From contig CM064501.1 in assembly GCA_032716605.1 (NCBI GenBank), positions 23,501,171 to 23,565,170 on the forward strand: a stretch of 64,000 nucleotides of DNA, given 5' to 3'. Below, one piece after another: positions 1 to 10,304 of this stretch. Every line of letters begins with the position of its first letter. Position 1 is the first letter of the stretch. The notes below the pieces were generated by a model. That model ran no database searches and had not been told where the DNA came from. It worked only from the letters and a program-made list of their open reading frames with translations. A program made the translations under genes and the position numbers. Source of the stretch: Paralithodes platypus. Taxonomy: Eukaryota > Arthropoda > Malacostraca > Decapoda > Lithodidae.

Positions 1-190
1 ACAAGCTTGCTCTCGTAGCCTACACCAGGAAAAAAATCGACACCTAAATGGCACGAAAGGACATAATATTGGCAAAGAAATGCGATGGAAGGTCTTAAAA
101 TCGCCAAACAAATTAAAATAAGTCTTAAAATCTCAAAACTAAAGGGGTTAAACATGAGGGAGAAGGGAGTCCAGAATAAGCAACAATCCT
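1..190 (-). repeat. Partial copy of dispersed repeat R1
   Basis: This stretch reads on the minus strand as part of a dispersed repeat, here R1, that recurs at about 1436, 2875, 36140, 39660, 40300, 48250, 48850 and 52080. Shared landmarks are the 'ggcgattttaagacc' and 'aaaatcgacacctaaatgg' blocks and a 'ggcgagcgatagcgagcc' block, here diverged. It has no coding capacity. The class of R1 is unknown. Confidence 0.6.
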
Positions 191-789
191 TCCTAAATAA
201 AACAATACCATGGACCGTTTCCACACCCCTCTGATGATAGCTCCAATATTATAGAATATAACAATAACACCCGCTGGACAATACTCAGAGACGATGGTCG
301 AAACAGCAATAGACAGAAGTATGAATAGCTGTAACAGTGTTCTAAATTATATTCTATTTCAGAGTTGTTCTTATCTAAATATATATAACAAGCACCATCC
401 TTCATTTCTGTATTCACTGTCCTTAAGAAATTCATAATAACTAAAACAAATATTTAATCCCTTTCTGCCTGGAAATGATATGAATCAATCAGTCAGTGGA
501 GGACTAGGCAAGGACGTGCGCAGCTGCACTCATCCTCCAGGGATCCTTTCTCCTGGGGGTCCCTCTGGGTTAGAGCCCAAACCCCGATTGAGTCCAACCC
601 AAACAGTTTCCGACTTGAATGTTCGTAGTTCCACAAACGTTAGTCACGGTGTCTCCGAGGTCTCCTTCACTCAGGGTTGTCACCCACAAAAAGCTTCATT
701 GCCGGCTCTGAGGACCATTGTATATCATCCCCGCCTCCCTTCAGCTCTTAGTGATGACATTAGAGTCTGCTTAGATTTACCTTTAGCCT
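191..789. other. Unassigned sequence
   Basis: No feature is supported here. A 119-codon open stretch on the plus strand from 480 has no recognisable domain and lies next to a minus-strand retroelement relic, so I treat it as chance. Confidence 0.5.
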
Positions 790-1400
790 GTAATAAATCA
801 TTATATTATCAGTCAGCAACTCCATGCCTAATACCTTAACCCTCTCCTGTGATACAGAAGCTAAACCCAGCAGGTGAAGTAACTCCCGCAATTGTTTGTG
901 ACCCACTCATGCTAAGAGAGGTTGACACTGTTGAAGATCCGAAGGGCTTCCCAAAATAACTGTTTCAGTTCTGAGAAGGTATCGCTATTATCCTGTAGCG
1001 CTAGGCTATCTATATATAGACCTCTCTCTAATTTAGCTATAACATCTTGTTCTGCTATCACTGTTGATAAGTGTTCCTGTATAGTAGCATTTAAAAGAAA
1101 TTGACTAGAGGTAGAACCGAACAGAACTACTTTGAACCTATAGACCTCATATGGACTGGTTGGATCCATCGGGTCTACAGGCCACAGAAACCTTGTGGCA
1201 TAGCGATCCCTTTCACAGAGACCCATCCTCAGGAATGCCTTCACAATGTCACTCACCCAGGCGTAGCGGTTACATCTGAATCGCATCAACACCTGAGTGA
1301 GGTCGGACACCAATGACGGCCCTGTATAGAGGCAATTATTTAGACTGAGGGAATCAGGAGTTGCCTTCGCTGAACAGTGAAATACAATGCGTATACAATG
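790..1400 (-). pseudogene. BEL/Pao pol (reverse transcriptase) fragment
   Basis: On the minus strand this encodes a BEL/Pao-type reverse transcriptase segment. The visible order is an 'LNNCLYTGPSLVSDL' block, 'AWVSDIVKAFL' (catalytic-Asp region), 'YRFKVVLFGSTSSQFLL', and a 'GLYIDSLA' stretch at the position of the YxDN/YxDD box. After that a frameshift leads into a segment resembling the connection downstream of RT. It is closely related to, but not the same copy as, the BEL element at 9955-21195. No LTR is visible on either side. It is a dead fragment of one pol region, abutting partial R1 repeat at 1436. Confidence 0.8.
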
Positions 1401-1435
1401 CGTACAATGCGACAGCAATGGATGCAAAAGATTTA

Positions 1436-1560
1436 ACATCACCAAACTAGTGGGGCGAAATTCTTAAAATATCAAAACTAATGGGGCTAAGCATGAGGGA
1501 AAAGGAGTTCAGAAAGAAACCACCCAAGTGAAAATCTCCCCTTAAAATCCGTACCATTAC
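1436..1560 (-). repeat. Partial R1 repeat
   Basis: Short minus-strand R1 piece recognised by 'caccaaactagtggggcg' followed by 'ctaatggggctaagcatg'. It adjoins the BEL/Pao fragment. Confidence 0.55.
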
Positions 1561-2399
1561 CTTAGTTCCTCTCCCCCGCCTCTCTCACACGACCCCATCA
1601 CCCGACCATAGCCTGAGACGATCGCCACCCAAGTCATCACATCAGTTTTATAAGCGTGTATCCTAAAAGCTTGGCCTTTTTTACCGAGTTCGTAAGTTTT
1701 TCATTTATGAGCAACTAGCTATATTATATAAGCCATGTGCATATTGCTCGCCTCTCTGGAGTTGATGTGGAGAGGTGGTGCTGAAACAGTTAGATAAAAC
1801 ACAGAAAGAGCCATTAGTATTATCAATAACCAAATTATCAATAATAAGTATCCCCCTTTATATAATGCAAAGAAATGTTGTATAACTTGCATTGTTTTAC
1901 AGATGCATTTCTAGTATGTGTTCAGATGAACGTGTTGCAATTGTGCCACCTGATTGCATCTTTCTCCGTGGCACTAGGGCATCTGCTAGTGCCAAAGGCT
2001 TAACCAATTATACCTCCACTTTGCAGAACTTATACTATTTATAATTTATTTAGACTCTGTACTACACCTTTGGAACTCACTTTCTCAGAGTACATTGCCA
2101 CCAACTTTCAAGCCGCAACAGTTTAAATCCATCTGTTTTAGTCTTGTCTTGAACAGAAAAGACCATTAGTTAATTAAACTATTTTTCTCATGAACAATGT
2201 CTTTCCATTCTCAGTTATTCTGTGTAAGCAACCAAGCATAAACAAATATAGCTTACACATACAAGTATAATAATTGTGGAATATTTTTGAAGAAATACGT
2301 CTTATCTTGCGTCTCCAAGCAAATGAATAAACAATGACATACAGTAGATGCATAATACAAAAACTATATCATTTCAGCATACTATTATAATCAATTGAA

Positions 2400-2400
<1 letters not shown>
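1561..2400. other. Unassigned AT-rich sequence
   Basis: No reading frame of note, no clear repeat boundary and no RNA gene seen. Confidence 0.5.

Positions 2401-2438
<38 letters not shown>
2401..2438. repeat. (CA)n microsatellite
   Basis: Nineteen uninterrupted CA units are directly visible. Confidence 0.97.
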
Positions 2439-2439
<1 letters not shown>

Positions 2440-2550
2440 TTATTGGGGAGATATGAACACCATATCGTCTATCAATAAATGCCGGATAGGTCATCTTAGT
2501 AAGGATACTGAAAACTTAAAAAGACGTGAACATTTGAATGGAAAAATATT

Positions 2551-2817
2551 ACCTACATTATGGGAACATTTGATAATATTACCTACATTATGGGAACATT
2601 TGATAATATTACCTACATTATGGGAACATTTGATAATATTACCTACATTATGGGAACATTTGATAATATTACCTACATTATGGGAACATTTGATAATATT
2701 ACCTACATTATGGGAACATTTGATAATATTACCTACATTATGGGAACATTTGATAATATTACCTACATTATGGGAACATTTGATAATATTACCTACATTA
2801 TGGGAACATTTGATAAT
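2551..2817. repeat. 30-bp minisatellite, nine tandem copies
   Basis: Nine head-to-tail copies of a 30-bp unit containing 'acctacattatgggaac'. The first eight are identical and the last is cut at 27 bp. Because 30 is divisible by three, the array is open in several frames on both strands, giving 10-residue peptide repeats such as ILPTLWEHLI (+), MGTFDNITYI (+) and IIKCSHNVGN (-). These are by-products of the repeat, not evidence of a gene. Perfect homogeneity suggests recent expansion or ongoing slippage. Confidence 0.97.
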
Positions 2818-2874
2818 TGCAAACATATGACCTTCAACTTACTTCTAGACTCATTTTAAGGGGGAAATAGTTGT

Positions 2875-3190
2875 TTTTTCTCTCATATTTAGTCCCATTA
2901 GCTTTGAGATTTTAAGACGTTTGTTTCATTAGTTTGGCGATTTTAAGACCTTTCGCCCCATTTGTTGGTCAATATATTGACTTTTCGTGCCGTATAGGTG
3001 ACGATTGTTTTCTGGCGAGCGATACCGAGCTTTTAATTTTAAGAGGAATCGGCCTTTGGCCGGGACATTTTTCTACTGAAAGATGTACAAATTAATCTTG
3101 AAGGAGGGGAGGTTTTTAAAAGCTTGATGCAAGTAAAGCGAGGTTACTATAAAATAAATAAGTAAATACATAAATAAACCTAACAATAAC
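2875..3190 (+). repeat. R1 dispersed repeat, fairly complete copy
   Basis: Plus-strand R1 copy. It runs from 'cccattagctttgagatt' through 'ctggcgagcgataccgag', 'ggcctttggccgggac' and 'aaattaatcttgaagg'. Non-coding; copies at 36140, 39660 and 48250 share the same order of blocks. Confidence 0.65.
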
Positions 3191-3341
3191 CACACTACCC
3201 CCTTAATGGACCAGTAAACCAGTCTGTACAATAAGCTTACTCACATGGTTATTATTTCTACACATTATTTCAATATCAAAACAAAGTACACACACTAAAT
3301 ATTTACATACTGTCACATATACAGTAAATAGTAGACCTTCG

Positions 3342-3555
3342 TTAACCCCTTCTGTACCGGCGACGTCCTGTTAGTTTTATTCTAGCTATATTTAGACGAT
3401 GTTATGCAGTTTAAGAATGATTTGTGGTAATAAAAAGGGTTACGTGAGAGATGTAGCCATTTTAATGGGTAGACATCCCTCTTAAGCTGAATAAAATCAT
3501 AGAATAGTTGCCTGAATATAATGAAAAAGGATGTTCCCGGTATTGAATGGGTTAA
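3342..3555 (+). mobile_element. TTAA-flanked MITE, family B
   Basis: A 214-bp segment bounded by TTAA at 3342-3345 and 3552-3555. Its ends are inverted repeats: 'ccccttctgtaccgg' at the left and, read from the right end inward, 'cccattcaataccgg'. TTAA duplication is the hallmark of piggyBac-type transposition, so this is a non-autonomous MITE. Related copies lie at 40066, 42597, 45457 and 48561. Confidence 0.7.
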
Positions 3556-4166
3556 TCCTTCACCTGTTAAAGTCATGAGATTCACTTAGCGTCGTCTCCT
3601 CCCCATAACACTACATTCAACGCTTTAATACTCTTTACTCGGACTGAACTTTAAACTGATGTTGTCGTTAAATAAAGTTATGATTGCAGCTTCAGAATCA
3701 TCAAAACTTTGTGAGAACTTGAGGAGTCTGCATCATGGTTCAAGAGAGACTGGTTGTAGCACCACATTACTGTATAACCAGGTTGTAATGTGTTGCTGAC
3801 ACCACAACAAAGAAGTTATATTTATTCAGATAATTACTACAGTTAGATCCCTTGCATAACAAAGTGATTAGTGTTTGTTTTTACTGAATCAAAGAACAAT
3901 GCTACTATATTTTAAGTTCATCCGAGGATGAGCACTGTGTATCACTGTTGAAGTAACTCAGTATAAATACCGGTACAGTATATCCAGAATGTGAAGGGAC
4001 TGGAGTTATCGCAGAGAGGCTCCAGTCCTGACGTCATTCTTGACTTACAGTGAGCTGGGATAATAATCCAATAGGGTTAATAGCCTCTGAAGTCATATTT
4101 TAACTAACTAATTAATCCAGAATGTGTGGAGCTTTATGTCTGAGGCCAACATTGTGTGTGGTTAAG
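3556..4166. other. Unassigned sequence
   Basis: No gene or clear repeat boundary seen between MITE B and the hairpin element that starts at 4167. Confidence 0.5.
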
Positions 4167-4238
4167 TTAACTACCCGTATACTGTATATTATACTTTCAC
4201 GTGAGAAGTATTAAAGGTTTATATCAATAATATATTTA

Positions 4239-4726
4239 TTAACCCTTAATTAGCGGCTCACCACATAAGTCGAGTTAAATAAAGCTGGACTATGTGGCGG
4301 CGCTCGACATAGGTCGAGTGGCAATTTCAGCACGTAATGTTGCTGAGAGAGAGAGACAAGTGGTGGCAGGAGAGTAGCGAGCGTATGACTGCTCCAGACC
4401 ACCGCGGCGAACATACTGACACGAATCCCAGCTCCCTCCTCCCTCTCTCACTCGCTATATAAGGAATTGTATCGGGAAAGTGGCTAATTACATGCTTTTT
4501 GCACTCGCGTTGCACGGATATTGCAAGAAAACTAGCCATCATAAAAGGATCGTTATGGTGTCATTCGAAAGCTCTGTTTATGCCCTTTCAGGGATAGGTA
4601 CTTGTTTTACGTTCTGGGTCTTATTTAGGCATGAAAATGATCACGTAAACAGCCCTATTTTGGCTAAAAACACCCCGCTGGGCGGTACATATAAATAAAC
4701 CGCATAGGCCGCTCGTAAGGTGTTAA
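4239..4726 (+). mobile_element. TTAA MITE, family A, copy 1
   Basis: A 488-bp element between TTAA 4239-4242 and TTAA 4723-4726. Terminal inverted repeats are 'cccttaattagcggc' at the left and 'gccgctcgtaaggtg' at the right. Internally it carries a GA-rich run and the blocks 'cagcacgtaatgttgctg' and 'gccctttcagggatag'. Four further copies lie in the window (12105, 26913, 32906, 57598). No transposase is encoded; it would depend on a piggyBac-like enzyme elsewhere. Confidence 0.88.
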
Positions 4727-5362
4727 AGGGTACTTCACACATTCAGGAATGCGAGCTAGAATCACTAGGAGTAGCTGAAAATTCGGATTCCTGGGCCTAT
4801 TCGCGGTGAAAATCGATGACTCCTAATGACTCTAGCGATATCCTAGTGATTCCTGTTAGACTCTCAGTGACTCCAAACCAGTCCCGGCCGATTGGCCCTG
4901 TCCGACAAAATGTTCACCGTGTTTAAGGTTCTCGCCGCGAATCGGACCATTCCCATTGATTCCCAGTGATCCCCAGTGATTCCCCAGTGACTCCCAGTGA
5001 GTCCTGGTGATTCTGGTGAGAACTGAAACTGAAACTGATACCTTTCCGCGAATCAGATACGAATCACCGAGAATCACCAGGACACACTGGGGAATCACTG
5101 GGGATCACTGGGAATCAACTGGGAGTCACTGGGAATGGTCCGATTCGTGGCGAGAACTTTAAACACGGTGAACATTTTGTCTGACAGGGCCAATCGCCCG
5201 CGAGTGGTTTGGAGTCACTGGGAGTCTAACAGGAATCACTAGGATATCGGTAGAGTTACTAGGAGTCATCGATTTTTCACTGCGAATAGGCCCAGGAATC
5301 CTAATTTTCAGCTACTCCTAGTGATTCTAGCTCGCATTCCTGAATGTGTGAAGTACCCTTAA
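4723..5362. mobile_element. TTAA MITE, family F, near-palindromic
   Basis: Between TTAA 4723-4726 (shared with MITE A) and TTAA 5359-5362. It is an almost complete inverted repeat: the left half from 'agggtacttcacacattc' is mirrored by the right half ending 'gaatgtgtgaagtaccc'. The middle is built of degenerate roughly 10-bp units of the type 'tcccagtgat' and their complement. A diverged second copy ends at 8285. Confidence 0.8.
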
Positions 5363-5434
5363 TAAATATATTTTTCATATAGACCTGTAATACTTCTCAC
5401 GTGAAAGTATACTATACAGTATACGGGTAGTTAA

Positions 5435-6110
5435 CTTTTCTTGGTCAAACATTATAAATAGGCCTAGTATTAACCTGTGTAAGCACAATTTCCCACAAGA
5501 CATTGTATTCACCCAGTGATTTTGTGTAGAGAAGGAAATTACGGTAGTTGAGGTAATTAATGATGTGAACAATGTATGGTCAATGTCACAATACCCTACT
5601 TGTAGTCTACAAGTTCTGCAACTCCCCTTACCTAACATAACGAGAGTGGTGGAGACGTGTTTGTATGTGTTTTGAAATGTCAAGTTCGTTTGGTGGTGGA
5701 GAGTGGAGTTTGGATTACTACTTCGAGGGGCGTTGTAGTCGCCGGGGTAGACTTTGAGCCAGCGTAATCATGGCTTGGTTGTTTAGGGGCTATTGTAGTA
5801 GCCGGTTAATAATCTAGAAGTTCTGCAACTCCCCTGACCTAACTTAAGCAAACTACCACAACCTATAAGTGTTACCTATATTAGGTAATCGTATGAAATA
5901 TTACAGAACTCGGTAACGAATGAAACCAAGAAGGTGGGAAGGATTAACTATCCACTATTTAGACAATAGTTTAAATATATTTGTTTCGTTAAGTATAGTA
6001 AGCATTGCTAATATGACCTTACGGTATATAATAATACAGACTTATCGTATTATATTAATGTCTGTAATGATGTATGAATACAGTCATAATACTTAATGAT
6101 GATATTAGAG
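5435..6110. other. Unassigned; contains a short direct duplication
   Basis: No gene seen. The block 'agttctgcaactcccct' followed by 'acctaac' occurs at about 5608 and again at about 5819, a direct repeat about 210 bp apart. Confidence 0.5.
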
Positions 6111-6119
6111 GACTGTAGT

Positions 6120-6120
<1 letters not shown>

Positions 6121-6158
<38 letters not shown>
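6121..6158. repeat. (TAA)n microsatellite
   Basis: About twelve uninterrupted TAA units. Confidence 0.95.
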
Positions 6159-6359
6159 CGGTTTATTAAAGAATGGCAGCCTCATGAGCTGAAAAATGCA
6201 CATTTTACAATTAGTGGATGAACATGAGATGTACAGATATGAAAATGGAAAGCTCAGTTTACAATGGGTGAGTATAATATACTTTACATTAAAACAAGAA
6301 ATTAATACAATAATTATGCTAGTGTAAAATACAAATTATCATAAATTAACCATGAGAGT

Positions 6360-6560
6360 AAGTGATTTACAGTGCATATACAGTACACATTTATTTTACT
6401 CATATATATACAGAACATTCATATATACGCATACATACACACATACATACGCATATATATACATACATATATAAGAACATAAGAACATGCAGTAAGTGTG
6501 CACATGCCCGCATACATAAATGCTCACATATGCAAACAAACATACATACATACAAAAACT
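6360..6560. repeat. (CATA)n/(CACATA)n microsatellite cluster
   Basis: Irregular 'catacatacacatac' simple sequence. Open stretches over it encode only low-complexity peptide and are not genes. Confidence 0.85.
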
Positions 6561-6561
6561 G

Positions 6562-6800
6562 TTCTGGTAGGGTCAGGTGAGGCTAATAATGGGAGTTAAA
6601 TCCTTGGGAGAGATTAAATGAGGCAATTGGAAAAGGGTTAATGGGTCAATGGACTGTAGGTCAGGTAAAGCTAATTAGAATGGAATGTCAAACGTCGGAA
6701 GAGATCAAATGAGGAGTTTGAAAAGGGTAAAGGCAAAAAGGCCTACGGGTCCGTACAGGTAGGGTCAGGTAAAGCCTACTACAGTGGGAGGTAATCCCCG
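6562..6800 (+). repeat. About 100-bp imperfect tandem repeat, three copies
   Basis: Units begin near 6564, 6656 and 6760 with 'ggtcaggtgaggctaa', 'ggtcaggtaaagctaa' and 'ggtcaggtaaagccta'. Each contains 'gagattaaatgagg' or a similar block. They have no coding content and are diverged between copies. Confidence 0.7.
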
Positions 6801-6879
6801 GTAGAGAACAAAAGAAGAATATAAAATAAGGAGAGACAGCTGGGAGGAATTATAGTATATGGGACATTCTTCGGTGTAG

Positions 6880-7145
6880 GTGTGTGTGTTTGTTTGTTTG
6901 TGTGTGTGTGCGTGTGTGTGATAGAATAGTCTCAGCCGGGCTCGAGCCTCGAACCACAAACAGTATACACTATAGACACATACATATATAGATAATTAAC
7001 GCATACATACATACACATATACGCACACATACATACACATATACTGTACATACATAAATGCACATATACATATACACACATATACATAAACAAACTCAAG
7101 CAAATACATACATATATTCTAATACACACACGCACACACACTTAT
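6880..7145. repeat. Second microsatellite cluster, (TG)n and (CATA)n
   Basis: Simple repeats of gtgtgt and catacatacacata, in two blocks around a short unique segment at 6920-6960. Confidence 0.85.
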
Positions 7146-7194
7146 GCATACATTATTAGAGGAGGGCGCGTATATATGGTGTGACAGGCCGTCA

Positions 7195-7930
7195 TTACAC
7201 ATTATTAATAATATTTACAATGGTTGTGATAGGACTATTTTTGTATCTGTCAGTTCTTGCCCTTATTAGTTGGAGTGTGTTGAAGTGACGAGCTGCACGT
7301 GTTGGTCTAGGGGCGTCTGGTGGAAGTAAGTTTCTGTGTCGTGGGTGAACAAGTAGCTTAGATGCAAACTGCTTGAGTGTGTTGTAGTGGTGGGTTGAAA
7401 GTGCAGGTATGCTAAGGGTGGTGAGAGCTTCCTCGTACCCTGGGTATGTGCCACCCAGGATGATCCTGCATGCCCTCTTCTGCACTCTCTCCAATTGACG
7501 TTGTTGTGTCAGGGTTAGAGAGGACCAGGCGGGAGAGGTGTAGGTGAGCTTAGGGAGTATGAAGATGTTATATATACTCTTCAGCTCATTCTCCGGCGCC
7601 CCCAGGGATCTCAGCCGCCTTAGCATAAACAACTTGTATGTGGCGGTCCTGACTGTGGTAGACACATGTTTCTTCCAGTTCAGCTTGTTGTCCACAGTGA
7701 TTCCGAGGAGTTTGGTTGACTCAACAAGCTGAAGGGAATGAGGATCAATTGTGACAGTGGGTGGAGGAAGGTCAGTAACGGAGGTGTTGATGTGCATGAC
7801 CACTGTCTTGTCATGATTGATGGTCACATGATTGTCTGTGGTCCAGGCTTGAAGACGGTGTGTCCGTGGGTCGGTGGTGAGTGTGCATGGCTTGGCACAG
7901 TTTGGGGGCCCCTTATATAGGGGCTGTGCA
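7195..7930 (-). pseudogene. LINE reverse transcriptase C-terminal fragment
   Basis: The minus strand encodes the 3' end of a non-LTR retrotransposon ORF2: the post-catalytic segment with 'NHVTINHDKTVVMH', 'LLGITVDNKLNW', 'RRLRSLGAPENELKSIY', 'PKLTYTSPAWSSLT' and 'LERVQKRACRIILG', which are standard thumb/C-terminal blocks of Jockey/CR1-type RTs. The catalytic palm is absent, so the copy is 5'-truncated, as expected from aborted target-primed reverse transcription. The frame is open to its stop at 7195. Upstream it runs into a diverged MITE F. Confidence 0.85.
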
Positions 7931-7959
7931 CAATGGGGGCCATGCCTGGCATACTCGCA

Positions 7960-8285
7960 TCTCATTCCTAACAAATCCCAGTGATGCTCGGTGTCTCCCA
8001 GTGACTCCTATCTAATTCCCAGTGATTCCCATATTACTCCTATCGACTCATATATTACAGTAATCCGAAATGTTCAACTTTTCAATAACTCGCACTTCAT
8101 TCCTGGTTTTATCCCGGTGATTCCCAGTGACTCCCAGTGATTCGCAGGTACACTCCTACTGGTTCCTACGGTGTTGTGAGTGACGGGGAATTGCAGACAT
8201 TCGCGGTCGTATTCCCAGGGATCACCAGGAATCATTACTCTTAGTGATTCTAGCTCGCATTCCTGACTGTGTGACGTACCCTTAA
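7960..8285. mobile_element. Diverged partial MITE, family F
   Basis: Contains the same 'tcccagtgat' units as 4723-5362 and ends with 'gattctagctcgcattcctg', a 'gtgacgtaccc' block and TTAA at about 8282-8285. The left boundary is blurred. Confidence 0.6.
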
Positions 8286-8892
8286 CTTGTGATTGAAAGC
8301 GTTTAGGCAATTTTGAATGACCGACTGACACACATACTGTACATTATGGCATACGCAAATGTATTAACAATTACTAAAGTTTCTGTGGGTGCATTTGAGT
8401 AGGATGCATACCCTGTCCACAGCTAATACTACCGTATTATATCAGCACAAAGGGTTAACAGTGTAAGACGGAGAGGACGTGCTGAGGCGGCTCGTAGAAT
8501 TCTAACTATTTAAAGGACTAATTCAGGCGTTAACGTCATGGTGAACACGCATAAGGAACTATGAATACACAGTGCATCATAAAATATTACGTCCACATAA
8601 TATACTGGACCTGAAATACCAATAAAGTGATTTTGTGAGTGACTCTCAACCGGTCGGTCTATGGATATCACAACACAGGACACTAAGAAGGTAATACCTA
8701 TGTAATCATTACGACGGTGTAATTTTTGAGTTATTCTAAAAGTGGACAATGCTCTTCCTTTCACATAAATGCTAGGGACTTGGGAGAAATTGTATAGAAT
8801 ATATAATAAAAAAAACAATTTTAGATAAAGTGCATGCCATGTTTATAAACTTGCATACAGAAAACGTGGCTACCGCCATCTCGTAAGCGAAA
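8286..8892 (+). other. Unassigned; possibly LINE-X 5' untranslated region
   Basis: No gene or repeat boundary recognised. The downstream part, just before 8893, may be the LINE-X leader by position only. Confidence 0.35.
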
Positions 8893-9954
8893 ATGGAGGG
8901 GTCCGAAACAATAATAAACAGTGTCCTATGTTTCTTAAATTCAGCCAAGTCTGATTATTCTATGAAAGCTATTGAAGATGTGATAATTTCATTTATTCAC
9001 ATGATGAAATCAAAGAAGCTAAAGTAACTATTTACAACACTGTCAATGAAGAACCAACTTGGAGAAGAGAGCCCGACAAAAAGATTTTTTTTTAAAATGA
9101 CTTGATAACAATTTTCACTAAAGTGACTTAAGCAAACAGAAAAATTCAATTCTCAGATACTCATAAAAAAATGCCTCCTATAGGTCTAGAACTGTTTGCT
9201 CCTTTGATATCAATACTCTCAAATTAAATATCCAAACTTAATGAAGTGATACCAAAAATTGTGGACATCAAAACTGAAGTGTACAATACTGCAGACACAT
9301 TAAGGCAGATGAAAATAGATCTGAACGATGTTAAACGTAAATTTTCGAGCGCCATCTCCGGCTTAGAAGATGTAACCAAAGACGTCACCCGAGAGGACAA
9401 CATAATGGAGTTATATGACTTTCGTAGCTCTATGATACAAGATAATGGGGAACTAATCAGCGAAATAAGAAATCGTGATGCACTGGATTGGCGACAGGTG
9501 AAAAGGAACACATTACTTGGAGCAGTGTGTAGCAGCCCGGCTCCTCGGACACCCGTAGAACGTACATCACCAGCTCACCACCTGTCATTGCCTCATCAAC
9601 ACCAATCTACACATGCCCATGCATCAACGGGTACTCAAGATAATAGTTGCCCCAAGACTCCTACCCAGACATCTCCACAAGGTGAAGCAGCCTCTCAGAC
9701 TACGATGTTACCTCCACTTCTGCCTCGACCTATTGCCTCCCCTCACCACAGGCGATCCTCACGCCCCAGGGACGATGATGGTGAGGGTATGAGGTTGCGG
9801 TCGAGAAGTCGACGTGATGAGGCTTCACCACACCGACCCTATGCTGCCGTGGCTGCCCAATGGACCACTCGGGAGGCCAGGAGGAAGGAGCGCCCCAGCC
9901 CGTGACTGACCGCCGCACAGGGGCTGTTACCAAAGGCAAAGGAGTTTTAAACAG
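8893..9954 (+). pseudogene. LINE-X ORF1, 5' portion, frameshifted
   Basis: The likely initiator ATG is at 8893. A first open segment is followed by frameshifts and stops between about 9000 and 9230. From 9246 a long frame carries an amphipathic, probably coiled-coil stretch ('LRQMKIDLNDVKRKF'), a Ser/Pro/His-rich linker and a basic Arg-rich tail. That order fits ORF1 proteins of Jockey/CR1-type LINEs (RNA-binding chaperone-like). The frame stops at 9905, shortly before a BEL/Pao element inserted at 9954/9955. The C-terminal part continues after that element at 21201. Assignment to one LINE rests on layout and on the right-arm copy at 63700-64000. Confidence 0.65.
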
Positions 9955-10068
9955 TGTCGGGAATAGTGTGTGATGACCCCGACAGTTTTGAGTCCAATTG
10001 GGCATTTGAATTTGGGGGTATTGTATAGTAAGTACGATTTCGGCTAGTACCTTGTGTACTGTAGTTTA
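9955..10068 (+). repeat. 5' LTR, left part
   Basis: Matches 20625-20738 of the 3' LTR with a handful of substitutions, then stops abruptly where the 3.95-kb insertion begins. Confidence 0.92.
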
Positions 10069-10304
10069 TCAACTCTGCGAAGCAGAGGGTATCGCGCACA
10101 CAGATCCCGCCCGTATACTGTGCACCATCAGTCAGCTTGTCTGTCGTCGTCCGTCGTCGTCCGTCGCAGTCCGTCGTCGTCGTCGTCCGTCTGTCTGTCC
10201 GGAAACTCCTCCTAGACCGTTTGATGGATTTTCACCAAATTTCACAGGTATATCCATTTGGTCAATGCAAAGGTCACTCAAAAAGAAATTTTCCATTTAA
10301 CTTA

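Larger units (their letters stand above)
4167..5434. mobile_element. TTAA-flanked hairpin MITE (family E) split at its apex
   Basis: TTAA at 4167-4170 and 5431-5434 enclose two arms of about 68 bp (4171-4238 and 5363-5430) that are near-perfect reverse complements, starting 'ctacccgtatactg' and ending 'cagtatacgggtag'. Without its contents the element would be a roughly 148-bp hairpin with a TTAA at the exact tip (tatttaTTAAtaaata). That apical TTAA has been used as target by two further MITEs (4239-4726 and 4723-5362). Confidence 0.8.

Noticed and set aside
480..839. 119-codon plus-strand ORF as a gene
   Set aside because: No domain, no composition signal, and it lies at the end of a minus-strand BEL/Pao relic.
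2551..2817. CRISPR-like array
   Set aside because: The units are contiguous without spacers, so it is a minisatellite; the genome is eukaryotic.
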